Shown here in pieces: positions 23,113 through 32,197 of a stretch of 64,000 bases of DNA (positions within the stretch are counted from its first letter, which is position 1; each line of letters begins with the position of its first letter). A program made the translations under genes and the position numbers. Source of the stretch: Actinomadura harenae (GTDB taxonomy: Bacteria > Actinomycetota > Actinomycetes > Streptosporangiales > Streptosporangiaceae); NCBI RefSeq assembly GCF_003696215.1, contig NZ_RFFG01000002.1, positions 62,001 through 126,000 of the forward strand, written 5' to 3'. The notes beneath the pieces were generated by a model. That model was not told the origin of the DNA, did no database searches, and was given only the letters and a program-made list of their open reading frames with translations.

Positions 23113-26057
23113 TGGCCGTCACCGTCCCGACCACCTGGACCGGCTCGAACTCCTCGCAAGACGTCGAAATCATCACCAACCCCACCACGGGGAACTGGCT
23201 GATCGCGGTCGTCGCGTGCCGCGTGGTCGACGGCTCGGCGCCCACTCTCAGCATCGGCGACATCTCCCGGAACCTCTGGACGCTCCTGGCCACCGATACC
23301 GCGTGGGCGACCGCCACCAATGCCCCCGCGCAGCTCCAGATCGAGGTGTGGGCGTGCCCGGCGGTCGCCTACCAGGGGTGGCCGTGGCTCGCGGTGTACG
23401 CCGCTGCGTCCCAGATCACCGCAGACGACGTTGGGCACGTCCTGCTGTCGCTCATCGAGGTCAACGGCCTGTCCGGCGCCCCCACGGTTGACTCCATCAC
23501 CACGGCGGCCGCCAGCGCATCGACGACCGCGAGCATCACCGTTCCGGCGCCGGCGGGCGGCGCGCAGTGCCTCATGGTCGTCGGCGCGGTCACCGACAAC
23601 GGCACCGCGAACCCGACCCCGGGGGCCGGGACGGCGTTCGCCGGTCCGAACCTGACAGGCAGCCCTGCGGCAAGCTCTGAGGGGACGTGGCTGACGTCGA
23701 CCACGGCGCAGACCGTGAGCTGGACGGCGGCGTCGGCGGTGAACTGGGCGATCATCGGCGTCGCGCTGCGCGTCGCGGGCAACACGGCACCGCAGCCGAA
23801 CGCGAACTGGCCGGGCGTGCAGCTCCAGGTCGGCATCGGCTACGACCTCAGTACTCCGCTTTCCCGGGTCCGGTGGACGGATCAGTCGTCGCGGCTGCTG
23901 AGCATGCAGGCCGATCGGGGGATTCAGGCGGAGCTGGGCGCGGCGCAGCAGGGCACGATCGACCTGGAGATCCGTAATCAGGACGGCGCCTACACGCCGC
24001 GGCTCGTGACGGCGGCGGCATCCGCGACGGCGGCCGGGACGACCACCACGATCATCCTCCCGGCGACGACCAGCCCGCTGACGGTGGGGGACTTCTTCCG
24101 ACTCCAGACGTCCGGCGGGGCCTGGAAGGAACTGAACGTCTTCCAAGTGACGCAGCTCAGCACCACAGGCGGGACGACCACGGTCACCTTCGTCCGCGCG
24201 GACGGCTCGAGCGGCGGCGCGCGGGTCGCAACCGCGACCGGCGACGTCTACGCCGGGATCCGCGTCGACCTCTATCTCCCCGTCCGCGTCCTGGCGACCT
24301 GGCAGGGCAAGCCCTACCCGGTGGCATCCGGGTGGCTGCGGGACATGCCGATCACCTACACCGACGCGGCGTGGGCGACGGTCCAGGGGCAGGCCGGGGA
24401 CACCCTGGAGACGCTCACGGCCGCGCCACCGACCGTCGCGCGCGGGGAGATCCTCCGCCGGAACCCGACGCACTACTGGCCTCTCAGCGACGCCAGCGGC
24501 GCGGGCGCCGCACAGAACATCTCCGGCCTCACCACGAGCGTCCTCACCCAGTCCGTGTCCAAGTACGGCGCTGGCGTCGCCACGCAGGCGGATTTCGGTG
24601 CATCGTCGCAGGGCATCGACACGTCCACGACCAGCGTCCCCTACATCGTCACCTTCGTCGGTGACTCGGGGTCTTGCTGGCGGCAATCGGGGCAGACGTC
24701 GGCCGAGATGCCGTCGAAGGGGTACGCGCTGGTCGGCACGGACGGGGCGTTCCCGTCGCTTGCGGGCGGCGTCACGATCATCGGATACACGCTCACGACG
24801 GGCGCAGACTTGGACGCGATCATCAACGCGACGTCGGATCCGACGGTGCTGATGCTCCGAACGGCCGATCCGAGCGCGGGTATCGCACAGGGGTCGGTGC
24901 TGCGACTTTTCGTGCAGCGGGGGAACCTGAACGGCGGCGTGGTGGTGTGGGACAAATCAACCCACATGTCCGGTACGACCACCATCAGCGGCGCCAACCA
25001 GCTATTCGGCGGCTGGACCATGTGGGCGATCACGATCACCCAGACGGCGTGGACGCTCTACGCCGCCGGGCAATTCGCCGGTGGTGGCGTGTGCAACCTG
25101 GTGCCGAACTTCACCACCATCGACATCGGCGGCGAGGCTGACCAGTTCTCGTCCGGCCGGACCTATCCCGGCTACCACGCGCACATCGCGATCTTCCCCC
25201 GCATCCTGACGCCCGGAGAGATCTACGCGCTGGGCTCGGTGGTCACTGGGGCGCCCGCAATCGAGGATGCCGGGAACCGGATCCAGAGGAAGCTGAACTC
25301 CACGGGGTGGCGTGGGGCGCGGATCCTCGGGACGTCCGTGCCGATCCGGTTGACCGCTGAGGCGGACCCATCTGGGACGGTCGCCGACGCCGCAAGCGAG
25401 TACGCGGGGTACGCCGACTCGCTGACGTTCGCCGACGCGGCCGGGCAGTTCCAATACCGCGGCAGAAACATGGCCTACCAGCAGTCCCCCCGGGTGACGC
25501 TCGGAGAGAGCACGGCGGGCGGCGAGATCCCCTACAAGCCGGGGATGCAGCCCAGCTTCAATCCGACCTTCATCTACAACTCGGTCGCCGTCGAGAACTC
25601 GAAAACGTGGACCCAGATCCCGACCACCACCAACTCGATCAGCGCTGTCGACGACACCAGCGCCACCCGCTACGGGACCAGGTCAATGTCCAAGCAAACC
25701 CGGTTCGCCAGCGACCAGGACGCGTGGCATGAGGCGTATTGGCTGATGAACAGGTACGCCTACCCGCAGATGCGGGTCGAGCAGGTCACGATCTCGGCGT
25801 CCGCATACCCGGCCGCGTGGCCGACCGTGCTGGGGATCGAGGTCGGGGACCTGGTGACCCTCGTCCGACGTCAGATCGGTGCGCCTGCCCTGACGCTCCG
25901 CTGCCGCGTCCTGCGCGTCCAGCCGCACCTCGTCTACGGCGCTGGCGGCCAGGTGCAAGGGGAGGTGACGCTCACGCTCGGCGCAGCGCCACCGATCGTC
26001 GGAGTCGCTGGGGATCCGGCCTACGGAGTTGTCGGCAACATCGTTCTGGGGGCGTGA
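23112..26057 (+). CDS. Minor tail protein with LamG-like domain
   Basis: A 981-residue tail tip protein. The first 230 residues are a beta-rich domain; from about 235 the distal-tail-like part begins (G-V-Q-L-Q-V-G-I-G-Y-D, R-V-R-W-T-D). Residues about 454-706 resemble a concanavalin/LamG module (H-Y-W-P-L-S-D at the start and I-F-P-R-I-L-T-P-G-E at the end), used by many phages to bind glycans. The C-terminal 250 residues return to the tail-hub type fold. It overlaps its neighbours by one base each side. Confidence 0.75.
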   Translation: MAVTVPTTWTGSNSSQDVEIITNPTTGNWLIAVVACRVVDGSAPTLSIGDISRNLWTLLATDTAWATATNAPAQLQIEVWACPAVAYQGWPWLAVYAAASQITADDVGHVLLSLIEVNGLSGAPTVDSITTAAASASTTASITVPAPAGGAQCLMVVGAVTDNGTANPTPGAGTAFAGPNLTGSPAASSEGTWLTSTTAQTVSWTAASAVNWAIIGVALRVAGNTAPQPNANWPGVQLQVGIGYDLSTPLSRVRWTDQSSRLLSMQADRGIQAELGAAQQGTIDLEIRNQDGAYTPRLVTAAASATAAGTTTTIILPATTSPLTVGDFFRLQTSGGAWKELNVFQVTQLSTTGGTTTVTFVRADGSSGGARVATATGDVYAGIRVDLYLPVRVLATWQGKPYPVASGWLRDMPITYTDAAWATVQGQAGDTLETLTAAPPTVARGEILRRNPTHYWPLSDASGAGAAQNISGLTTSVLTQSVSKYGAGVATQADFGASSQGIDTSTTSVPYIVTFVGDSGSCWRQSGQTSAEMPSKGYALVGTDGAFPSLAGGVTIIGYTLTTGADLDAIINATSDPTVLMLRTADPSAGIAQGSVLRLFVQRGNLNGGVVVWDKSTHMSGTTTISGANQLFGGWTMWAITITQTAWTLYAAGQFAGGGVCNLVPNFTTIDIGGEADQFSSGRTYPGYHAHIAIFPRILTPGEIYALGSVVTGAPAIEDAGNRIQRKLNSTGWRGARILGTSVPIRLTAEADPSGTVADAASEYAGYADSLTFADAAGQFQYRGRNMAYQQSPRVTLGESTAGGEIPYKPGMQPSFNPTFIYNSVAVENSKTWTQIPTTTNSISAVDDTSATRYGTRSMSKQTRFASDQDAWHEAYWLMNRYAYPQMRVEQVTISASAYPAAWPTVLGIEVGDLVTLVRRQIGAPALTLRCRVLRVQPHLVYGAGGQVQGEVTLTLGAAPPIVGVAGDPAYGVVGNIVLGA

Positions 26058-27283
26058 TGGCTGCTCCCTATCGCACGATCCACATGCCGGACGGGCGCGT
26101 CGACATGCTGCCCCCGCAGCCGATGACGTGGCAGGACGCGGTCCCGGCGACGGGGCAGATGGCGTCTCCGCTGCGGTCGGTGTGGCTGAGCGCGGACGCT
26201 GGTGAGGCGGTGGTCTGGCACCGGCAACGGCCTCTCTTCCAGGGCACGGCGACGACCGCACAGAGCATCCCGAACACCGCCTACACGGCGATCACCGGCC
26301 TCGCCGCGCTGGTCGACAACTACGGCGGCGCGAACGACACCAGCAACACCGGCCGCTACTACGGCCCGATTACCTCGACGGGCCAGCCGAGCGCCGGTGA
26401 CTGGTACCTGGTCAGCGGCTATGTCCCAATGAACTTCACTGCGACGACCGGGATCGTCATCGCGGGCGTCCGCGTATCCGGCGGCACCGTCCAGGCAGGC
26501 GGCCGAGTTCCCGGGTCGGCCCACGCTGAGACCGCGATGGTCGTGGACCTGGTGCAGATGACCGGCTGGGGCACCGCCACCAACTCCTACCTCGGCGACT
26601 GGGTCGAGCTGATGGCCTACCAGTCGTCCGGCGCAGCGGCGACCACCTTGGTCAGCGGTAAGGCGCCCGCGTTGACGGTCCGATGGGTGTGCGCCAGCCC
26701 GGCGGCATCGTCCTCGCAGGTGGTCGCGGCACCGGGCATCCCGCACACCTGGACGGCGAGCGACATCTGGACGGCGGACGCCACCGGCGCCGGCAAGGTG
26801 CCACTCAATCGGGAGTTGCGTGACGCGGTCCGGTTCATGAACTACCCGCCGATCGCGCGGGTCACGGTCGACGGGTCGACGCAGACGATCCCGTCTGGGG
26901 CGACCTGGACGAGCTTGTCGTTCACGACCGAGTACGTCGACACGCATTCCGGATGGGCGCCCGGGACACCGACGAAGTACATCGCGCCGAAGGCGGGCCT
27001 CTACTACGTGGGCGGCTTCGTGAACCTGATCGAGGCCGCGAGTCCTGTGGGCTACAGGGCGATCCGGCTCCTCCAGAACGGCACGACGGCGTACGCGGGC
27101 TGGTCGATGGTTCCGCAGACCACCGGCACCCTCGGCAGCGCCCTCAACGCGGTCGGCCTGATCCGCATGGCGGCCGGAGACACGATCGAGGTGCAGGTGC
27201 AGCAGACACAGGGTGCGGCCCTCAGCCAGTACACCAACGTCGGGAACGCTGGCCGTCTCATCGCGGTCTGGATGTCGCAGTGA
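26057..27283 (+). CDS. Tail tip / receptor-binding candidate
   Basis: A 408-residue beta-rich protein with no membrane segment. The N-terminal 40 residues (M-P-D-G-R-V-D-M-L-P-P) may attach it to the tail. Residues about 55-230 form one beta domain; residues about 275-408 form a jelly-roll-like domain (I-A-P-K-A-G-L-Y-Y-V-G-G, R-L-L-Q-N-G-T-T-A-Y, I-A-V-W-M) similar to C1q/TNF-type heads on phage fibres. It probably contacts the host surface, inferred from position and fold. Confidence 0.55.
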   Translation: MAAPYRTIHMPDGRVDMLPPQPMTWQDAVPATGQMASPLRSVWLSADAGEAVVWHRQRPLFQGTATTAQSIPNTAYTAITGLAALVDNYGGANDTSNTGRYYGPITSTGQPSAGDWYLVSGYVPMNFTATTGIVIAGVRVSGGTVQAGGRVPGSAHAETAMVVDLVQMTGWGTATNSYLGDWVELMAYQSSGAAATTLVSGKAPALTVRWVCASPAASSSQVVAAPGIPHTWTASDIWTADATGAGKVPLNRELRDAVRFMNYPPIARVTVDGSTQTIPSGATWTSLSFTTEYVDTHSGWAPGTPTKYIAPKAGLYYVGGFVNLIEAASPVGYRAIRLLQNGTTAYAGWSMVPQTTGTLGSALNAVGLIRMAAGDTIEVQVQQTQGAALSQYTNVGNAGRLIAVWMSQ

Positions 27284-27834
27284 GCGGGCCCCAGCCGCCC
27301 GCGATCCCAAATTTCTACCCGGGCCTCCCAGCGCTCCCTCAGCTCAACACGATGGCACAGGCGTTCGCGTTCCTGCTGGGCGGGCCGTCCTTCCGGGCTC
27401 GCCGGGCGGCGACCGGGACGGCGACGAAGAACGCCCACACGAAGGTGCCGTGGGACACGGTCGATGAGGACTCGTACTCAGGCTGGTCGGCCGCGTCGCC
27501 GACGCGGTACACGGTGCAGGCGCCCGGCTGGTACCTGGTCTGCGGGACGGTCTCGCTGTCGGGGACCGGCGCGGCCGGGACGCTGATGGTGCCTGCGGTC
27601 GTGGTGTCCGGATCGTCGCCCACGGGCTTGGGCGTGGGGTTCGAGGGCGGAGCGTTCGCGGTGCCGGTCTCCGGCTCGCCGATGGTCGCGTCCGGGGTGT
27701 GGGAGGTCTACTGCAACCTCGGCGACTACATCGAGCTCGACCTCTGGTACAGCTCCGAACCCGCCTCGAACCTGTCCTGGTCCACGACGGCCGGGACGCA
27801 GTCACGCATCGAACTCACCTGGATGGGGATCTGA
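27280..27834 (+). CDS. Second C1q-like tail fibre protein
   Basis: A 184-residue protein from a GTG overlapping the preceding stop. After a short tail-binding-like start (P-N-F-Y-P-G-L-P) it has one jelly-roll-like domain with Y-T-V-Q-A-P-G-W-Y-L-V-C-G-T and the end R-I-E-L-T-W-M-G, very like the C-terminal domain of the previous protein. The pair probably arose by duplication and may both act in host recognition. Confidence 0.55.
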   Translation: MSGPQPPAIPNFYPGLPALPQLNTMAQAFAFLLGGPSFRARRAATGTATKNAHTKVPWDTVDEDSYSGWSAASPTRYTVQAPGWYLVCGTVSLSGTGAAGTLMVPAVVVSGSSPTGLGVGFEGGAFAVPVSGSPMVASGVWEVYCNLGDYIELDLWYSSEPASNLSWSTTAGTQSRIELTWMGI

Positions 27835-27835
27835 C

Positions 27836-28174
27836 GTGCCCTCAACCAATGACCCGCTCGGCATCCAGATCGGAGCCAGAGAGATCTACGACAAGCTCGG
27901 CGACGTCGACCGGAAGGTGACCGACGTCGGAGGAAAAGTCGACCGGCTGTCCGACCAGCACACGAGCCTCCGTACCGAGTTCGGCGACCTGCGGGCCGAG
28001 ACCCGCGAGGCGATCGCCGAGCTGCGGGCCGAGACCCGGGAAGGGCATGCCGACCTGGAGTCCCGGGCGCGGGTTCTGGAGCGCGGCCGGTGGCCATTGC
28101 CATCGATCGCCGCGCTCACAGGCGTCGCCGCGCTCATCGTCACGCTGGTCGACCTAATCGGGAAGGGGAAATGA
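27836..28174 (+). CDS. Coiled-coil membrane protein of lysis region
   Basis: A 112-residue protein. Residues 15-80 are coiled coil, including the tandem repeat L-R-A-E-T-R-E (twice), and residues about 88-108 form one membrane helix (I-A-A-L-T-G-V-A-A-L-I-V-T-L-V) near the C-terminus. Proteins with this XhlA-like layout occur directly before endolysins and assist holins. It overlaps the endolysin gene by ATGA. Confidence 0.6.
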   Translation: MPSTNDPLGIQIGAREIYDKLGDVDRKVTDVGGKVDRLSDQHTSLRTEFGDLRAETREAIAELRAETREGHADLESRARVLERGRWPLPSIAALTGVAALIVTLVDLIGKGK

Positions 28175-29013
28175 TGTCCGTCTTCGGAGTGGACTACGCC
28201 TGGGGACGCCCCGGGCCCAACGCGCTCAAGGCCGCTGGCGCCAAGTTCGCCGCGCGGTACGTGAGCCACGACGCCACCGGCAAGAACCTGACCCACAACG
28301 AGGCCGCGCAGCTCTCGGCGGCCGGGATCGCGCTGGTCGTGGTCTGGGAGAGCACCGCGTCCCGCGCCCTGGACGGCCACGCGGCCGGCGTCGCGGACGC
28401 GACGGCGGCCGACCAGCAGGCCCGCGCCTGCGGGATGCCGAAGGACCGGCCGATCTACTTCGCGGTCGACTTCGATGCGACGCCGGGCCAGCAGGCCGCG
28501 ATCAACGCCTACCTGGACGGCGCGGCCAGCGTCATCGGCCGGGACCGGGTCGGGGTGTACGGCGGCTACTACGTCGTCAAGCGCGCCTTCGACGGTGGCC
28601 ACGTCCGCTGGGGCTGGCAGACCTACGCCTGGTCGGGCGGCCAGTGGGACAAGAGGGCCCAGCTCCAGCAGTACTCGAACGACCATGTCGTCGGCGGCGT
28701 CGGCCTGGACTACGACCGCGGCGTGGTTGCGGACTTCGGGCAGTGGAAGGTCGGCGGAACCCCGCCGACGCCGCCCGCGCCGCCGTTCCCCGGGCGGCTC
28801 CTCCAGGACGCGTCCCCGCTGATGCACGGGTCGGACGTCCAGACCTGGCAGAAGCAGATGGTCCACCGCGGGTGGCAGCTCACCGTGGACGGCTACTACG
28901 GGCCCGCGAGCCAGGCCGCTTGCCGCGCCTTCCAGAAGGACAAGGCGCTCCCGGTCGACGGGATCGTCGGCCCCGTCACGTGGGCGGCCACGTGGACCGC
29001 CCCGATCACCTGA
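28171..29013 (+). CDS. Endolysin: DUF1906 glycoside hydrolase-like plus PG-binding domain
   Basis: A 280-residue lysin with GGAAGGGG before its first ATG (28171). Residues 1-190 form a DUF1906/GH25-like barrel: F-G-V-D-Y-A-W at the start, V-V-W-E-S near residue 60, I-Y-F-A-V-D-F-D near 95 and the R-W-G-W-Q-T-Y-A strand. Residues about 215-275 are a peptidoglycan-binding domain (G-S-D-V-Q-T-W-Q-K-Q-M, V-D-G-Y-Y-G-P, V-D-G-I-V-G-P-V-T-W). There is no signal peptide, so a holin is needed for release. Confidence 0.88.
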   Translation: MMSVFGVDYAWGRPGPNALKAAGAKFAARYVSHDATGKNLTHNEAAQLSAAGIALVVVWESTASRALDGHAAGVADATAADQQARACGMPKDRPIYFAVDFDATPGQQAAINAYLDGAASVIGRDRVGVYGGYYVVKRAFDGGHVRWGWQTYAWSGGQWDKRAQLQQYSNDHVVGGVGLDYDRGVVADFGQWKVGGTPPTPPAPPFPGRLLQDASPLMHGSDVQTWQKQMVHRGWQLTVDGYYGPASQAACRAFQKDKALPVDGIVGPVTWAATWTAPIT

Positions 29014-29023
29014 GAGGACACGC

Positions 29024-29914
29024 ATGTCCCACAAGCTCGGCCGCCTCACCCCCCACGATGAGGCCACCCACCCGCGGCTGCACCTGGGCCACTATCTCCC
29101 GGCACTCCCGACGCCGCCCGCGTCCGCGGACTGGCACACCCGGGTCACGGACTGGCCCATGTACCTCAACGACCAGCTCGGCGACTGCACCGAGGCGATG
29201 GTCGGACACCTCATCGAGGGCGCCTCGACCTACGGCCAGGGCAACACGGTCGAGATCGGCGACAGCGACGTCCTGACCGCCTACGAGCGCGTCTCGGGCT
29301 ACAACCCGGCCGACCCGGCGACCGACCAGGGCGCGGTCCTCCAGGACGTGTACACCGACTGGCGGAAGACCGGCGTCGGCGGCCACAAGGTGATGGCGTT
29401 CGCGCAGGTCGACCACACCGCCGACAGCGAGTGGGAGACGGCGGTCGCGGTGTTCGGCGCTGTCGGGCTCGGCATCATCGTGACGCAGGACATGATGAAC
29501 GACTTCGACGCCGGACGGCCGTGGACCCGGGCGTCCGGCGCGCAGCTCGGCGGCCACGCGGTCCCGGTCGTCGGGTACGACGCCGACAACCTGTACGTCG
29601 TCACCTGGGGCGCCGTCCAGGCCATGTCCCGGGCGTGCTTCCGGGCGGTGGCCGAGGAGGCGTGGGTCGCGGTGCTGCCCGAGTGGCTCGACGCAAGCGG
29701 GCACGCGCCGTCCGGCGTGGACCTGTACCAGCTCGGCGAGGACCTGGCCGCGCTGACCGGCGGCCCGAACCCGTTCCCCGCGCCGACGCCGCCCGCGCCG
29801 CCAGCCCCGGAGCCCGTGCCGTCCCCGACGCCGGATTGCTGGGCCGAGTTCGCCGCGCTGCTGCGCGAGGCGTGCTCGGGCATCACCGGCTGGCTCGACC
29901 GGCACGGCCTCTAG
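29024..29914 (+). CDS. Papain-like cysteine peptidase fold protein
   Basis: A 296-residue protein immediately after the endolysin. It has Q-L-G-D-C-T with Cys55, then G-G-H-A-V-P-V-V-G-Y-D with His178, followed by V-V-T-W-G, the order of papain-type active sites; the usual Asn-Ser before Trp-Gly is replaced by Val-Thr, so activity may be altered. Residues 250-275 are a Pro-rich linker and the C-terminal 25 residues form a helix. It might cut peptidoglycan stems or a phage or host protein. No signal sequence is seen. Confidence 0.65.
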   Translation: MSHKLGRLTPHDEATHPRLHLGHYLPALPTPPASADWHTRVTDWPMYLNDQLGDCTEAMVGHLIEGASTYGQGNTVEIGDSDVLTAYERVSGYNPADPATDQGAVLQDVYTDWRKTGVGGHKVMAFAQVDHTADSEWETAVAVFGAVGLGIIVTQDMMNDFDAGRPWTRASGAQLGGHAVPVVGYDADNLYVVTWGAVQAMSRACFRAVAEEAWVAVLPEWLDASGHAPSGVDLYQLGEDLAALTGGPNPFPAPTPPAPPAPEPVPSPTPDCWAEFAALLREACSGITGWLDRHGL

Positions 29915-29984
29915 CTCGCCCCGCCTCTCCCCCTGTCGCCCCGGACCGCACGGTCACGGGGTTCTTTCATGTAAGGAGGTCGCC

Positions 29985-30218
29985 GTGCGCGACTCGATTC
30001 TCCGCACCCTGGTGCCGCTCGTGGTGGGCACCCTGGTGGGCTGGGCCGCCAAGATCGGCCTCTCGCTCCCGGCCGACGCCGTCACGGCCGTCCTCACCCC
30101 GGCCATCACCCTCGCCTACTACACCGGCGCCCGCCTTATCGAGCAGGTGTGGCCGCAGGCCGGCCGGATCCTGCTGTCGCTCGGCCTGGCCCAGGGCTCC
30201 CCGTCCTACAGCAGGTAG
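29985..30218 (+). CDS. Holin-like small membrane protein
   Basis: A 77-residue protein from GTG with a strong AAGGAGG (29973-29979). It has two hydrophobic helices (about 8-27 and 33-52), a short turn with S-L-P-A-D between them, and a polar C-terminus. Size, topology and place at the end of the lysis block suggest a holin that would make holes for the endolysin. This is a positional inference. Confidence 0.6.
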   Translation: MRDSILRTLVPLVVGTLVGWAAKIGLSLPADAVTAVLTPAITLAYYTGARLIEQVWPQAGRILLSLGLAQGSPSYSR

Positions 30219-30262
30219 CCTGACCAGCGTGTCGGCCGGTGGGGAAGCCGGACCGACACGAC

Positions 30263-30294
30263 GGCGCCCCGTCTCCTTCGGGAGGCGGGGCGCC
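30263..30294 (+). terminator. Strong terminator at end of prophage late operon
   Basis: Two 14-base arms, GGCGCCCCGTCTCC and GGAGGCGGGGCGCC, pair with one G-U wobble around a TTCG tetraloop and are followed by TTCTTC. A further imperfect hairpin (GTGTCGG...CCGACAC, 30229-30259) lies directly upstream. Confidence 0.92.
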
Positions 30295-30325
30295 TTCTTC
30301 ATGCGTCTGGTCAGGCCGCGGCTCC

Positions 30326-31195
30326 TCAGCCGAGGAGCCGCGCCGCCACCTCGGCCAAGGGCCGGTCGAGCGGGCCAACGTCACGATGACGCCGAAGTTG
30401 GACGCAAACGCACAACTGGGCGATGCGGCCCTCTGGCGTGTCGAGCAGATGCTGGTACCGCTCGTGGATCGCGGCGGCCAGGCCGGGAACGAGCAAGCTG
30501 GTGCAGTACAGGGTGGCCGCGTCAGTCCCCAGCGGGGCCCTGCCCCAGAACTCCCAGTCCAGCAGGTAGGGCGTGCCGCAGGTCAGGTTGGTCCAGCGCA
30601 GGTCACCGTGTTGGGTCGTCCACCGCTCCACGAGCGTAGGGACGTCAGGCCCGTAGGCGCGGCGCAGGGCGACGGTGATCTGTTCCTGCGTTCTCGGGAC
30701 GCGGTCGGTCGGGTGCGCAGCAAGACGACTCAGCGACGCGTCCAGGGTCGCCCACCACCCCGGGGTAAGCCCCAGGGTGCGGGCGCGAGCAGGGGTCAGC
30801 GTCTCGTGCGGCGCGCACACCGGCTCGTCGATCAGCTCCCACACCTCGGCGCGGACGGTATGGCGGACTCCGTCGACGTCAGTTCCGGCTGCGACGGTGT
30901 CGAAGAACTCCAGTGCGGGCCTTCGCAGGCCGGGCAGGTCTGGGGCGCTGATTGGTCCGTCCCACAGAACGCCGCTGGCCTGCCCGGTCGGGACGGCCAG
31001 CACCCGCAACCAGCTCCGGTCCCGCGTCGTACGGTCAACGACCAGGCCGCCCATGGTCCGGTCGCCGATCCCGCGCACGCGGGGCCCCGCCGACCACAGG
31101 CTGAGCCGGTGCAGCGTCCGGTCGAACTGGGTGTCCATCCAGGACGCCCCGCTGGGATGCGCGGCAGCGGCCGGTGGTGCGGCGGGGTCGGTCAT
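30326..31195 (-). CDS. Aminoglycoside-phosphotransferase-like kinase
   Basis: A 289-residue protein with the C-lobe of the APH/choline kinase family: catalytic loop H-G-D-L-R-W-T-N (196-203) and metal-binding L-L-D-W-E (211-215, Asp213), followed by W-G-R-A-P-L-G-T-D. The N-lobe is divergent and the ATP-binding lysine is not obvious. The enzyme would transfer phosphate to a small molecule, or possibly to a protein; the substrate cannot be told. It lies 24 bases after the nucleotidyltransferase-like gene on the same strand and is surely co-transcribed. Confidence 0.75.
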   Translation of the reverse strand: MTDPAAPPAAAAHPSGASWMDTQFDRTLHRLSLWSAGPRVRGIGDRTMGGLVVDRTTRDRSWLRVLAVPTGQASGVLWDGPISAPDLPGLRRPALEFFDTVAAGTDVDGVRHTVRAEVWELIDEPVCAPHETLTPARARTLGLTPGWWATLDASLSRLAAHPTDRVPRTQEQITVALRRAYGPDVPTLVERWTTQHGDLRWTNLTCGTPYLLDWEFWGRAPLGTDAATLYCTSLLVPGLAAAIHERYQHLLDTPEGRIAQLCVCVQLRRHRDVGPLDRPLAEVAARLLG

Positions 31196-31219
31196 CGCTA
31201 CTCCGTCGAGGTGCGTCAG

Positions 31220-32128
31220 TTACTCGTGCTCGGCGCGGCGGGGATGGAGCTGCTCACAGCGCAGCACCACCCGGTAGCGAACGCCCTGGTGCTGGTAGAC
31301 GGGAAGGGCCGGGCCGGTCACCTCGTCACCGAGGCGCAGCCACGCGCTATGCCCAGCACGGTACGACAGCAGGACTGAACCGTCACTGAGCGTATAGCGG
31401 GACGGGAAGAAGATCCCGTCACCAGCTTCCGTGACCCAGAGGCGATCGATCGGTTCATTGCCTTCGTCGGTGAAGTCGCCGGTCACCAGCGCTCGCGTGA
31501 TGGTGTGCTCGCCGCTGATGTAGCGGGGGTCGAGCGTGACCCGATGACCGGGCACATGGAAATGCAGGTGGTGGGGGTGGTCGGCGGGGCGTGGCGGGAC
31601 GGCCCCGGCCGCGCGGGCGTGCACTCGGCGGCAGTCAGCCCGCCCGTAGATGACCACGTCCAGGTCACCGGCGCTGGCAGCAGGCTTGTACATGGCCGAG
31701 CCCTGGAGGCCGATCTGGTCGCGGTGGACACCGCACCAGTTCGCCAGCGTGTCCAAGACCTTGGCGTGTTCGGCAAGCAGGACCGGGTCCTGTGCCGACA
31801 CCGTCCCAACGATGGTGGCCGGGTCGATGCGGGCGATGCGGCCGAGTTCGGGCACCAGTGCGTCCGGCTGCCGGGCGGCGATCAGCGGCGCGTACATGCC
31901 GTAGGGGAGGCCGAGGGTGCGCTGCCAGTCGGAGTCCAGGAACCGGCTCCAGGTCCCCCAGTAGCGCGGCCGGCCGTCGTCTGCGACATAGGCGACCAGG
32001 CCATACAGATGCCCGGCCACGCTGGCGATCTTCGCGACCAGCAGCCCGCCGGACGTCAGCACCATCGAGCATGGGGGCAGCAGCTCGTGGTCCAGGGCCG
32101 GATGGCCCCAATTCCGGATCTGATCCAT
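31220..32128 (-). CDS. Nucleotidyltransferase-like protein
   Basis: A 302-residue protein with GAAGGAGA before its ATG. Residues about 143-160 read G-S-A-M-Y-K-P-A-A-S-A-G-D-L-D-V-V-I, the Gly-Ser...Asp-x-Asp signature of the polymerase-beta nucleotidyltransferase superfamily (Asp155 and Asp157). The first 130 residues and the last 140 belong to no family I recognise; the C-terminal part is beta-rich. It could add a nucleotide to a small molecule, RNA or protein. Pairing with a kinase of the APH family suggests a two-enzyme modification system, which is inference. Confidence 0.6.
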   Translation of the reverse strand: MDQIRNWGHPALDHELLPPCSMVLTSGGLLVAKIASVAGHLYGLVAYVADDGRPRYWGTWSRFLDSDWQRTLGLPYGMYAPLIAARQPDALVPELGRIARIDPATIVGTVSAQDPVLLAEHAKVLDTLANWCGVHRDQIGLQGSAMYKPAASAGDLDVVIYGRADCRRVHARAAGAVPPRPADHPHHLHFHVPGHRVTLDPRYISGEHTITRALVTGDFTDEGNEPIDRLWVTEAGDGIFFPSRYTLSDGSVLLSYRAGHSAWLRLGDEVTGPALPVYQHQGVRYRVVLRCEQLHPRRAEHE

Positions 32129-32157
32129 CTTCGTCTCCTTCTAACAGGAGTGGATCC

Positions 32158-32172
32158 GCGCCCCCCGGGCGC
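32158..32172 (-). terminator. Weak stem-loop between reverse-strand genes
   Basis: GCGCCC and GGGCGC form a 6-base stem around CCC in the 69-base gap upstream of the nucleotidyltransferase-like gene. There is no T-run; it may only modulate readthrough. Confidence 0.3.
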
Positions 32173-32197
32173 AATCGTCAGCCCAGGGGCACGGGGT

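Larger units (their letters stand above)
1..30294 (+). mobile_element. Siphovirus-type prophage, right-hand part
   Basis: A contiguous set of early, packaging, capsid, tail and lysis genes in the usual tailed-phage order, almost all on the plus strand, with long chains of start/stop overlaps. The long tape measure protein (1026 residues) and the tail-chaperone frameshift argue for a long non-contractile or siphovirus-like tail; no contractile sheath gene is seen. The prophage is already under way at base 1, and integrase, excisionase and immunity repressor are absent, so the left end is outside the window. The right end is set at the terminator near 30,294; the true attachment site could lie further right and was not identified. 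Confidence 0.88.
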
